Shown here: piece after piece, positions 52,172 to 60,371 of the stretch
Layout: each line of letters opens with the position of its first letter
Numbering within the stretch: the stretch's first letter is position 1
NCBI GenBank assembly: GCA_001423545.1
Contig: LMOK01000002.1
Span: forward strand, 124,001 to 188,000
Reading direction: 5' to 3'
Length of the DNA stretch: 64,000 bases
From: Orlajensenia sp001423545
GTDB taxonomy: Bacteria > Actinomycetota > Actinomycetes > Actinomycetales > Microbacteriaceae
Notes under the pieces: generated by a model
The model's database searches: none
What the model was told of the DNA's origin: nothing
The model's input: only the letters and a program-made list of their open reading frames with translations
Translations under genes and position numbers: made by a program

Positions 52172-52303
52172 CGCTCGACCTACGCGTACGAGCGAGCGGA
52201 CGTCGATCCGGTACGTCTCGCGCAGCGTTCCTTACGCTGTCGCGGGACGTGCGCGGGTCGTCCTGTCGCCCACACCGAGGCTCTGGATGCAACGCCTGAG
52301 TGC

Positions 52304-53062
52304 TCACACCCGCGCGACCGCCCACCGGAACGAGTTGCGCAGCACGTAGCCGCCCTGCCCGTCGCGGAAGGGGGCGGCGGCCGCCACGATCACCGCATGC
52401 AGCGAGGCCGTCACGTCGGCGTCCTCCCCGAGGAGGATGCCGCGCACGAGAGTGACCTCGTCGGGAGCGAACCACGGCACGTCCACCACGCCGGAGCCCA
52501 CCACCTGGAGCCCGCCAGCCGCGAGCGCCGCCTCGATGCCGCCGGCCGGCCGCAACGGACCGTCGGGGTACGGTTCGTCATCCCGGGCCTCGGCGATCGC
52601 GGCCTCGACCACGTCGATGTCGTTGAGGGCGGCCTCCGCCCAATTCGACACGGCCACGAGGCCGCCCGGTCGCACCACCCGGGCGAGCTCACGTACGGCA
52701 TCCGTCGTGTCATCGGCGAACTGGAGCGCGTTCACCGCCGCCGCCACGTCGAAGGCGGCATCCGGGAAGGGAAGGTTCTCGATGTCGGCGAGCACGACAT
52801 CGGCGTCGGCGCCAGCGCTGGCCTCCCGAGCGAGCGCGACCATGGCGGGTGCGGGATCGGCACCGACGGCATCCGCACCCCGCGACGCGAGCAGGCTGAG
52901 GAACTCGCCGCTGCCGCAGCCCGCGTCGAGCACGCGCGTTCCGGGCCCGATCGCGGCCGCCTCGATGATCGCCCATCGCGCCGGATCGGCGAACGAGCCC
53001 CAGAGCTCGGCCCAGCCCTGCGCGACCTGCGACCACCCGTCCGCGTCTGCGCCATCCACCAT
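52304..53062 (-). CDS. Class I SAM-dependent methyltransferase
   Basis: This 252-residue methyltransferase has motif I RVLDAGCGSGEFLSLLA, acidic GADPAP, and motif VVLADIENLPFPDAAFDVAAAV, as in UbiE/type-11 enzymes for small molecules. TACTGT ends six bases before the ATG, a leaderless arrangement. It is convergent with the alpha/beta hydrolase gene. The substrate cannot be read from sequence. Confidence 0.88.
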   Translation of the reverse strand: MVDGADADGWSQVAQGWAELWGSFADPARWAIIEAAAIGPGTRVLDAGCGSGEFLSLLASRGADAVGADPAPAMVALAREASAGADADVVLADIENLPFPDAAFDVAAAVNALQFADDTTDAVRELARVVRPGGLVAVSNWAEAALNDIDVVEAAIAEARDDEPYPDGPLRPAGGIEAALAAGGLQVVGSGVVDVPWFAPDEVTLVRGILLGEDADVTASLHAVIVAAAAPFRDGQGGYVLRNSFRWAVARV

Positions 53063-53115
53063 GCGGCCACAGTATCCCGAAGGGGCCCGCAGAAGTCGTC
53101 GGACTGAAACGGATG

Positions 53116-53146
53116 CCGCGGCCCGCGCGAACTGCGCGGGCCGCGG
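53116..53146 (-). terminator. Terminator of the DUF4190-type gene
   Basis: CCGCGGCCCGCGC (53116-53128) and GCGCGGGCCGCGG (53134-53146) form a perfect 13-bp stem with a 5-nt loop. On the minus strand it is followed by CATCCGTTTCAG. The left flank ACTGAAACGGATGCCGCGGC (53103-53122) recurs exactly at 59001-59020. Confidence 0.8.
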
Positions 53147-53182
53147 TTTCTGGTCCCGTTTCCGGAGGCGCGACGGCCCGGA

Positions 53183-54211
53183 CTACCCGACGGTGAAGGT
53201 CCAGTTCCCGTCGGCTCTGATGCTGATCACTGAAGGCCCACCGCTGAGCGGCACTGTGCCCGAATAGGGTCCGATCTCGTTCACCAACAGCCCCATGCTG
53301 AGGGCTTCGCTCGTCTCTTCGGAAACCGCAAAGTTCGAGGCGCCGTCGTGCGTGATGGCCGCCGTGGATGCTTCACCGTCGTAGAGGAATACCGCGTCGC
53401 CGACGCCGCTGGATGCAAGTGCCGGTGCCGAGCTGATGGGAGCGATCGTGATGCTCCAGTTGCCATCGGCCTTCACTTCCAGGTTGGCACCCTGCGAGAT
53501 CGCGTTGAATCCGTAGACAGTCGTACCCGAGTAGGCGCCGATCGTGTTGACCAGGAGGTCTCCCGTCGACTGATTTGTGGCATCCAGAACCGAGATCGCG
53601 AAGTTCGACGCTCCGTCGTGGGTCGCAGTCACGATTCCGGCCGCCGCATCCGGCAGGGCGATCACGCTGTCGCCTGTGCCTGTCTGACTGAGCGGGCCGA
53701 ACGTGCCGAACGTTGCGTCCGCCCAGTCCTGGGGCGTGTCACCTTCCTCGGCGGGCGGCTCGCTCGCCGGCTCCTCCTCTGGCGCGACCTCAGCAGGGCT
53801 GCTGTCGGTGACCGCATCGTCGGCGGTCGTGTCGGGGCTTGCGGCGTAGACGATGCCCATGACGATCGCGATGATCAAGGCGATGATGGAGATGATCGTT
53901 CCTGCGAGGGCGAGTGCCCTCGGGCGCCCTTTCGCAACGAGGCCGATGATTCCCAAGATGATTCCAACGACAGCCAGGAACGCGCCGAAGAAGCCGACGA
54001 TCGGGATCCAGGCGAAGATGAACGCGACGATTCCGAGGATCAGCGCCGCGACGCCCAGCCCATTGCGTGATTTGGCCTTCGGTGGCGGCGCTGACTGCGG
54101 CGATCCGGTAGGTGCGCCGGGTGGCGGAGGAACGGAGTCAGCTGGTGGCGGTGGCGGTGGCGGTGGCGTGTTGTTCGTTGGAGGTGAACCCTCCGGAGGC
54201 ACGTTAGTCAT
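53183..54211 (-). CDS. DUF4190-like membrane protein with duplicated C-terminal domain
   Basis: This 342-residue protein has a Pro-rich cytoplasmic N-terminus (about 1-50, with a run of eight Pro), two or three membrane segments around the DUF4190-type region (about 53-130), then an acidic linker. The C-terminus has two similar beta domains of about 75 residues, each with THDGASNFA, LLVN.IG.YSGT and ADGNW motifs. Function unknown; the beta domains probably lie outside the cell. The start MTNVPP at 54211 is chosen by similarity to such proteins; there is no strong ribosome site. Confidence 0.7.
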   Translation of the reverse strand: MTNVPPEGSPPTNNTPPPPPPPPADSVPPPPGAPTGSPQSAPPPKAKSRNGLGVAALILGIVAFIFAWIPIVGFFGAFLAVVGIILGIIGLVAKGRPRALALAGTIISIIALIIAIVMGIVYAASPDTTADDAVTDSSPAEVAPEEEPASEPPAEEGDTPQDWADATFGTFGPLSQTGTGDSVIALPDAAAGIVTATHDGASNFAISVLDATNQSTGDLLVNTIGAYSGTTVYGFNAISQGANLEVKADGNWSITIAPISSAPALASSGVGDAVFLYDGEASTAAITHDGASNFAVSEETSEALSMGLLVNEIGPYSGTVPLSGGPSVISIRADGNWTFTVG

Positions 54212-54531
54212 CTCGATACCCACTTCCCCCAGGAACCGCCATCGCCCACGAACTGAGCATTGTTCATGATTGCGCATGCCGTGCTCCCTCGCAAGAGCGG
54301 GTGTGCTCGCCAAGTGCCTTGCGGTGCCCCATCGCCGGAGTTGTGATCTGGATGCCGCGTGGTCGGAGACCTTCCGGAACGAGTCGTGTTCGGCGGCGGT
54401 CTCGCCTTGATCGGCAACCCGTTGATGGGCGGCGCGCGTGCTGCGCTCCAAGCCGCGACCTCGACCTATCCACCCCAATTGGCTGGCGGTCGCGATCCGG
54501 CGGTGTCCGGCGTCGGCTGGTGCTCCGGACC

Positions 54532-54617
54532 GTGCGAGTCAGCGGACTTCAGGCAGGGAGATGCCGTTGAGCAGCGGCACCTGCCGCTCTGTGCCCGCGA
54601 ACTCCGCTGACTCGCAC
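54532..54617. repeat. 86-bp element with perfect 15-bp inverted ends
   Basis: GTGCGAGTCAGCGGA (54532-54546) and TCCGCTGACTCGCAC (54603-54617) are perfect inverted copies around 56 bases that hold an inner AGCGGCA-CC-TGCCGCT hairpin. A close copy of one end (14 of 15) lies at 57290-57304. The surrounding 54212-54640 (about 430 bp) holds no gene that I can support. Confidence 0.65.
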
Positions 54618-54640
54618 ACCCACCGAACGTGCCGTACGGA

Positions 54641-55018
54641 CTACCCCACGTACGCCGTCATCCGGATCGACACCAGCACCCCCGCAATCACCGCGCCGAG
54701 TTTCGCGGCGTACCGCGTGGGCGGCTCGATCGGGAACCAGCGCGCGTACTCCTCGTTCATCCCCGCGAAATCGTCGGGGTCCGCGAGCAACACGCCCACC
54801 TCCACGACGTCGTCGAGGGTCGCGTTGGCGGCCTTCAACACCTCTTCGCAGTTGGTCAGCGCGTGCCTGACCTGCTCGCCGATCGTGGGCCCGGCGAGCT
54901 TCCCCGTCGCGACGTCGATTCCGGTCAGGCCCGAGACATAGACGAACGGACCGGCCTTGACGCCCTGACTGAACATCGGCGAGCTCGGGGCTTGGGTGGT
55001 GGCGAGAACCTGGCGCAT
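54641..55018 (-). CDS. RidA family protein
   Basis: This 125-residue Rid-superfamily protein has GPFVYVSGLTGIDVATGKL, the EQVRHALTNCEEVLKAANATLDDVV helix and the conserved Arg in EPPTRYAAKLG. It should be a trimeric imine deaminase or a relative. The ATG at 55018 is chosen because the family's sequence begins right after it; the ribosome site is weak. It is alone on the minus strand and unrelated to the neighbours by any obvious pathway. Confidence 0.82.
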   Translation of the reverse strand: MRQVLATTQAPSSPMFSQGVKAGPFVYVSGLTGIDVATGKLAGPTIGEQVRHALTNCEEVLKAANATLDDVVEVGVLLADPDDFAGMNEEYARWFPIEPPTRYAAKLGAVIAGVLVSIRMTAYVG

Positions 55019-55218
55019 AGCCACGAGGATGGCCCTCTTCGACCGACGTGTCCAGACCGGGCAATTCTGCGTGCAGTCGATGACGAACGGGCGATGGCGA
55101 CGACGGATGCCGCCCTCGAACCACGGCACGGCTCCGGATGCAACCCCGCGACGACACCGAGGGTCCGCGCGCAGACTGGTGCTGTCGTCAGGTCGGCGGC
55201 GCGATGAAGGAGGGCACC

Positions 55219-55542
55219 ATGGCGGATCAGGGTGGACTCGGCGACGAGACCAAGGACTATTCAGACGCGGACAAGAGCCCATCGCCGAACGCGACGGGGT
55301 TCGCCATGCCGGGTGCCGCCAGTGAGGCTGTCGGCGACGCGGGCGACGCGGGCGACGCGGGCGACGCGGGCGACGCGGGCGACGCTGGCGACGACGCGGC
55401 CGAGAGCGTGGGCGAATACACGGCTGATGAGTCGACCACCGCTGTCGACAACCGCAGGGCCGGAACGGATGACTCGACCGACGCGGCCGACGATCAGATC
55501 GGCGCTGCTGACAGTGCCGTCAACGGATCGGTCGGACTGTAA
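55219..55542 (+). CDS. Small acidic disordered protein with Gly-Asp-Ala repeats
   Basis: This 107-residue protein is almost free of hydrophobic residues and very rich in Asp, Ala, Gly and Ser. Its middle is a run of about six Gly-Asp-Ala triplets encoded by a 9-bp tandem repeat. AAGGAGG five bases before the ATG supports translation. It has no known domain; it may be an intrinsically disordered stress-type protein. It comes 85 bases before the ChaB-like gene in the same direction. Confidence 0.65.
   Translation: MADQGGLGDETKDYSDADKSPSPNATGFAMPGAASEAVGDAGDAGDAGDAGDAGDAGDDAAESVGEYTADESTTAVDNRRAGTDDSTDAADDQIGAADSAVNGSVGL
55333..55395 (+). repeat. 9-bp coding tandem repeat
   Basis: GGCGACGCG is repeated five times exactly (55333-55377), then GGCGACGCT and GGCGACGAC. 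The period keeps the reading frame, so copy-number changes only lengthen or shorten the Gly-Asp-Ala run. Confidence 0.95.
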
Positions 55543-55627
55543 CCGACGCCGGCCCGGCGCCGGTGGCCGGCGGGCCGCATCCGTCGTGACCGGCGTACCG
55601 TGAGAACGACGAACGCGAGGAGGAACG

Positions 55628-56029
55628 ATGCCCGCACGCGAGGAGCTGCCGTCGACGATAGCCCGGTCGCCGAAGCACGCGCAGGAGATCTGGCTCGAGA
55701 CCCACGACGCCGCGGTGAAGAGCTACGGCGAGGGCGAGCGCGCGCACCGCACGGCGTTCGCGGCGCTCAAGCACCAGTACGAGAAGGTCGGCGACCACTG
55801 GGAGGCGAAGGCCGAGTGGGGTCCGAGTGACGAGGGTGCGGCGCAGCCCGGCCCGTCCGGCGACACCGCGGGCGGCGTCGATGCGAACGCCTCGAAACGC
55901 CACCTCTACGACATCGCCAAGCGCCTCGACGTCCCGGGCCGCTCCGCCATGTCGAAGGATGAGCTGGTCGAGGAGATCCAGCGAGCCAACGACCGCGAGA
56001 CCCGCCACAGCCGGGAGCGCGAGGGCTGA
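55628..56029 (+). CDS. ChaB family protein with Rho_N-like domain
   Basis: This 133-residue protein has an N-terminal ChaB domain (LPSTIARSPKHAQEIWLETH, residues about 6-65) and a C-terminal SAP/Rho_N-like helical unit (RHLYDIAKRLDVPGRSAMSK, about 90-120), a common actinobacterial pairing. GAGGAGG stands before the ATG. ChaB was once tied to cation transport, but the role is unclear; the second domain suggests nucleic-acid contact. Confidence 0.88.
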   Translation: MPAREELPSTIARSPKHAQEIWLETHDAAVKSYGEGERAHRTAFAALKHQYEKVGDHWEAKAEWGPSDEGAAQPGPSGDTAGGVDANASKRHLYDIAKRLDVPGRSAMSKDELVEEIQRANDRETRHSREREG

Positions 56030-56138
56030 GCGGGAGGCTACGAGTCGGGCCCGATGCTTGCGCGCCGTCTGGCTCGTCTGAATGGATGCGGGCGGCCGAG
56101 ATTGCACAGATTGCGTACGTCACCGGCGACTAAAACGG

Positions 56139-56172
56139 ATGCAGCGGCCCCGCAATGCGAGGGCCGCTGCAT
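56139..56172 (-). terminator. Terminator of the DUF2510 gene
   Basis: ATGCAGCGGCCC (56139-56150) and GGGCCGCTGCAT (56161-56172) form a perfect 12-bp stem with a 10-nt loop. On the minus strand it is followed by CCGTTTTAG. It is a relative of the terminator at 53116-53146. Confidence 0.8.
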
Positions 56173-56190
56173 CTGAGCTTGAGCCGGGCT

Positions 56191-57240
56191 CTACTTGACG
56201 CTGACGAACACCTCGTCAGCAAGCATTCCGGGGCGCACTCGGACAAGTCCTGCACCGTCAGCCGGTACCGCCAACACCTGGTTGCCGGTGCTCGATGCCC
56301 CCTTGTAGAGCTCATCGAGTCCGAACGAGGGGTCGGGGGCGACGGCGAAGGTGTCGCTTGGACTCACGACGTTTCCGGCATCCGTGACGAAGTCAATGCC
56401 GACGTACGCAGCGTACGCAGAATCAGCACCTTTGTAGGTGATCGTCGCGTTGACCACGGCGTACGCAGTACCCGCCGGAGGTGCCTGATTGATGGGGTTC
56501 GCTGCGAGGACCGCATCGTTCTGGTTGAACTGGACGCTGTTGATGACGACATCGAAGTCATCACTGCTGATCGTCGATCCAATCGCGGCGGGGTTCTCTC
56601 GGGTGCCGACTTCGGCGGCAGCCTCAGACGGTTCCGTCTCTTCTTCGTCGGCGCTGGCACTCGGGCTCGACGTGACAGCGACGTCCGATCCGAATGCCTC
56701 GTTGAAGCTGTTTCCGACGACCGCGAAGAAGACTACGAATCCAACGATGGTCCCGACTACAGAGAGGATCAGGCCGGTGATGGCTAGCCCCTTCGGCCCC
56801 TTTAGGAACAGGGCGACGATCGACAGGATGAATCCGATAGGAAGTAGGACCCACCCCACGATGAGGGCGCCTGGAACGCACGCGAAGATGAATCCAAGGG
56901 CTGACGCTACGACGCCGATGATGCCAAGCACGTTGCGAGAGCCTGAGGTTCCGACGGTGGGCGCTGCCGAAAGAGGCGCGCCTTCAACATGGGTCGGCGT
57001 GGGCGGAGCGGGCGGCGTCGCTGCAGTTGAACCGAGCGGGAGGGACGTCGGCGCATCGACCGAAGTTACTTGCGCGATGATCGGTTCTCCTGCCACTTGC
57101 GGGACGTCGTTGGTCCCGAGCGAGCCTGAGATCGCCTCGGTGGGGGCGAACTGATCGGTCCAAGCAGCGCCATCCCAGTAGCGGGTGCGCCCAGTTCCGT
57201 CGTCGTACCAACCAGCTTGCGGATTTGTCATGTCGAACAT
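56191..57240 (-). CDS. DUF2510 membrane protein with DUF4352-like domain
   Basis: This 349-residue protein starts with DUF2510 (AGWYDDGTGRTRYWDGAAWT), then a Thr/Pro-rich linker. Three membrane segments (about 105-180) follow, then an acidic Ser-rich linker. The C-terminal DUF4352-like domain (about 220-349) has VVNATITYKGADS and SFGLDELYKG. CACTCT lies six bases before the ATG at 57240; ATG at 57231 is another possible start. Same plan as the protein at 13750-14643. Function unknown. Confidence 0.78.
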   Translation of the reverse strand: MFDMTNPQAGWYDDGTGRTRYWDGAAWTDQFAPTEAISGSLGTNDVPQVAGEPIIAQVTSVDAPTSLPLGSTAATPPAPPTPTHVEGAPLSAAPTVGTSGSRNVLGIIGVVASALGFIFACVPGALIVGWVLLPIGFILSIVALFLKGPKGLAITGLILSVVGTIVGFVVFFAVVGNSFNEAFGSDVAVTSSPSASADEEETEPSEAAAEVGTRENPAAIGSTISSDDFDVVINSVQFNQNDAVLAANPINQAPPAGTAYAVVNATITYKGADSAYAAYVGIDFVTDAGNVVSPSDTFAVAPDPSFGLDELYKGASSTGNQVLAVPADGAGLVRVRPGMLADEVFVSVK

Positions 57241-57363
57241 GCTGGCAGAGTGCTCAACGCTGAAATCCCGTTTACACCCGCACTGGGGGTCCGCTGACTT
57301 GCACCCACTTCTGGGAGAAGTTTGGTGCTCCGGTTTCTCATAGCTTGGTCATGAGGGAGACGA

Positions 57364-58071
57364 ATGTCGACACCGGGCGAGAAGCTAAAGGCGCGTTTCG
57401 CGCGCCGGTTCGACGGCACCACGATCGATGCGGATCTGCTCGTTCATGTCGCTGAGCAGCTCAGCTTTCTGGACACGTCGTGCGCTGCGTATGACATAGG
57501 AAGTCGGGCCGAAGCGAAGCGACTCGCGACGACGGTGCGCGTACTCGCCCACGATTCCGAAGTTGCGACGAGCCTGCTGTCTCGCATCTCGATGCGCGAC
57601 GAGATGCCATGGGCCGACGGCTCGATCCCGGGTCAGATCGCGCCGATCAGGGAGCGGCAGTCAGCTGGTCATCGGCAGGCGGCATCCGTGCTCACGATTG
57701 CCCATACCTCGCTCGGACTGAACGAAGATATGAAGCTCATCGGCTGGGCGCCGGCGTTCGAGGAGTTCCCGGTTGGAGAGCATCACGTGCCGTTCAAATA
57801 CTGGTGGGAGTCATCGCGCATGTGGGACGTGCACGGTACGGAGGTGTCAAGGCGCCTGATAGTGCACTGGCTCGCGAACAAGGACGGCGGTGCTCACGTC
57901 GACGTGCTCCCCGCTGAGTATGAGGCGATCGCCCACCTCGGCAGTATGGGTCTCCCGTGGAGCGACATAGTTGGAAGATCGAATCGCGAGAACTCGCCCA
58001 TCCGCGCCGCGATGCGCCAGATCGCTGAGGAGGTCCGGGTGTCAGTCCGTGAGGCGCTCAGCCTGCCCTGA
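57364..58071 (+). CDS. Hypothetical protein
   Basis: I do not recognise this 235-residue protein. It is soluble, mainly helical, with a Trp-rich central part (KYWWESSRMWDVHG) and a C-terminal stretch VHWLANKDGGAHVD that could bind a ligand or metal. GAGGGAGACGA before the ATG gives a good ribosome site, and codon choice is like the neighbours', which supports it as a real gene. It is divergent from the DUF2510 gene. Confidence 0.65.
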   Translation: MSTPGEKLKARFARRFDGTTIDADLLVHVAEQLSFLDTSCAAYDIGSRAEAKRLATTVRVLAHDSEVATSLLSRISMRDEMPWADGSIPGQIAPIRERQSAGHRQAASVLTIAHTSLGLNEDMKLIGWAPAFEEFPVGEHHVPFKYWWESSRMWDVHGTEVSRRLIVHWLANKDGGAHVDVLPAEYEAIAHLGSMGLPWSDIVGRSNRENSPIRAAMRQIAEEVRVSVREALSLP

Positions 58072-58196
58072 GTTCGAGCGTGTCGATCGTCACCACGATC
58101 TCACCGGGTGCGAAATCCACCACGACTAGAAAACGAGGTCTCCTGGGAATGGCCGACGCACCCGCGCTCATTGATGCTCAGCGCCACAATGGACCC

Positions 58197-59005
58197 GTGA
58201 CCACTCCCGCTGAGTCGTTCCCGAAGCCACCGACGCGCGTCCCCGACGTGCACGACGACTTCTCATCGCCGACCCTGAGCACCGACCTTTGGATCCCCGA
58301 CTACCTCCCCCACTGGACGACCCCGGAGCGTTCCCGCGCCCGCTACGAGATGACCGGCGAATCCGGTCTTCGCCTCATGATCGGGCACGACCAGCTCGAC
58401 TGGCGGGAGGAGGATGCGCCGCTGCGCGTCTCCAACCTGCAGACGGGCGTGCTCTCTGGGCCGGTCGGATCCGAGCGCGGATCCCACCGCCACCGCCCCG
58501 ACGGACTGACGGTGCGAACCGAGACGCCCGAGCGGCTGCTGTGGGCACCAGCATCCGGCCGCATCGACATCACGGTAGTGCGAGTCTGGACGACGGATCC
58601 ATGGTCGCCGCCTGGCTCGTCGGTGCCGAGAACCTCTCGACGCAGCACAGCGGTGAGATCTGCATCTTCGAGATCGATGCTGCGACCATCAGCCCGGACG
58701 AGACCCGAGTGCGCTGCGGGGTGAAGGCCCACGGCGACGACTCCCTCGTGACAGACATGGTCGAGGTGATCGTTCCGGTGGATGCGTCCCGTCCGCACAC
58801 CTGGTCGGTGATCTGGGGACCCGAGGGAATGGTGATCGGATGCGAGGGCGTCGTCGTGTGGCGCTCTCCGCAGGCGCCGAACTACCCCATGACACTAATG
58901 CTCGACCTTTTCGAGATTGGCGCGCGCTCGACGACGGCGGAGGCGTACCCCAAGACCGCGTTCGTGCACTCTGTTCGTGGGTGGGAGGGCTCGGCGGGCG
59001 ACTGA
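58197..59005 (+). pseudogene. GH16-like (ConA fold) gene with a one-base frameshift
   Basis: The first frame, from GTG 58197, gives a ConA/GH16-like start (DDFSSPTLSTDLWIPDYLPH) up to SGRIDITV. After about 58575 the family sequence continues in another frame: DDGSMVAAWLVGAENLS and SGEICIFEID to the stop at 59005. One base seems to be missing near 58575-58590. CACAAT ends six bases before the GTG. In the place of the GH16 catalytic motif (E-x-D-x-x-E) it has EICIFE, with Cys for Asp, so it may bind rather than cut glycans. The frameshift could be real or a sequencing error. Confidence 0.7.
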
Positions 59006-59697
59006 AACGGATGCCGCGGCGCGCGTAGCAGAGGGACGCAGGGCTGCCGCCATCCTGATCGGATTTACTGCCAAGGCGCACCGGTCCGAAACTGCCGACC
59101 GCGTAGTCGTGGCGGAGAACGATGCGACTGCAGCGTTGAGCGACGAGGTCTACATAGTGTTGTAGGACTCGATCGCGCAGTGGAATCCGACAACCGCAGC
59201 TTGTTGGACTGGTGGTCGGCCTCAGGGCCCGCCACGTGACTGTCTTTATCTAGAGTCTCCATTCCGAGCTGATCGGCCTTTGCCCGAGACTTCGGCATGC
59301 GCGGCTAGCTCTCGGAGACGCTCACCGCCGCGGAACTCGTCCTCGCCATCGAAGCACGCAAGACGGGCTCCATGGTTTTAGCCACGGTTTCGGGCCCGAT
59401 CACGACCGCATCGGCCCCGGCTGGGTGGGCCGCAGCGGACGGCCTCTAGCTGCTGGCCATGTCGACTCATATAGGCAACCCCGCAGAGCTGGCGGGTGGC
59501 ATTGCGGGATGGTTGCGGTCGAGGCCGAGTCGGTGTTCCCGATCATTCTTCGAGTTGCACCACGCGGTTGGCCAATCGCGGTTGCACACCCTGCGCTTTC
59601 ACTGCCGCTTGCCTCGCCAGGAGCCAAACGCTTTGCAAGTCCGAATCGGACGGCGAAGCGTTCATCTCGCCCGCCCCCTGCGATCTATGCTGCAGAA
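59006..59697. other. Gene-poor stretch at the island edge
   Basis: I find no supported gene in these 690 bases. The first 15 belong to half of a terminator whose other arm is missing. Short open frames on both strands look random. Sequence character changes here from GC-rich core to the less biased composition of the following genes. No tRNA or attachment-site repeat is evident. Confidence 0.6.
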
Positions 59698-60246
59698 ATG
59701 GGCTGCGACACATATCCGATTTCATGCCAGCTTGAGCGCCTTAACGACCACTTGACCGGCCCTGACTGGGCGGATTTTTGGGGGACGATAGCGGCGACGG
59801 TCGTGGGCACGGTGGTCGGTGCCCTGATCGGATCGGGGGTCGCCCTATACGGGACGTGGTTGATATACCGGCGTCAAACAGAGGACCGTTACGAAGAGCG
59901 GATCGAGGCAGCGGTGTCTACGCTGCTCCATTCAATAGCAGCCTACGTCGCGAGCCTTGAAGCGTACGTCACCATCGCGAGAGAAGCGTCGCGACAAAAC
60001 AGACTGGCGACACCTGACCCCATTCCCGGAACGCTTGGGCTTGTCGCCGCGGTGAATGCGGTCGCGATAGTGGCCCGTAAGCCAGCAGACGCGTCAGTAA
60101 TCGCGGATGTGAGGACTCGCGTTCGTTCCATCGAACGTGACACAACTCCAATGGTGAGGATTGCAACACTGTCGCAACTTGTCGATGCTCTTTCGTCCTG
60201 GCGTGCAAATGATGAGCCTGCGAAGCGCGGGTTCGGGAGAACGTAG
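59698..60246 (+). CDS. Small membrane-anchored hypothetical protein
   Basis: This 182-residue protein has a single glycine-rich membrane segment near the N-terminus (IAATVVGTVVGALIGSGVALYG, about 28-49), then a cytoplasmic helical domain with charged residues (YRRQTEDRYEERIEAAVSTLL). TATGCT ends six bases before the ATG at 59698, which supports this start. I do not recognise a family. Codon use is less GC-biased than upstream genes. Its place before an FRG-domain gene suggests it belongs to the same transferred set. Confidence 0.6.
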   Translation: MGCDTYPISCQLERLNDHLTGPDWADFWGTIAATVVGTVVGALIGSGVALYGTWLIYRRQTEDRYEERIEAAVSTLLHSIAAYVASLEAYVTIAREASRQNRLATPDPIPGTLGLVAAVNAVAIVARKPADASVIADVRTRVRSIERDTTPMVRIATLSQLVDALSSWRANDEPAKRGFGRT

Positions 60247-60371
60247 ACCTGTGGAACGTGTTCGCCAGCTAGTTCGAAGGTCGGAGGCGGCTGCTCTATT
60301 CTCAGCTTTGCTCGGCTCTCTCATCCACCGGGCGTAGGTATCAGCAGCCAGCCAGCCGATAGCCTTCCTCA

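Noticed and set aside
54264..54610. Short open frames on both strands between the DUF4190-type and RidA genes
   Set aside because: No ribosome sites, no domains, and translations like GC-rich noise; the inverted-repeat element at 54532-54617 crosses them.
59006..59697. Possible tRNA or attachment site at the island edge
   Set aside because: I looked for a cloverleaf and for a direct repeat of its 3' end and found neither; only half a terminator is visible.
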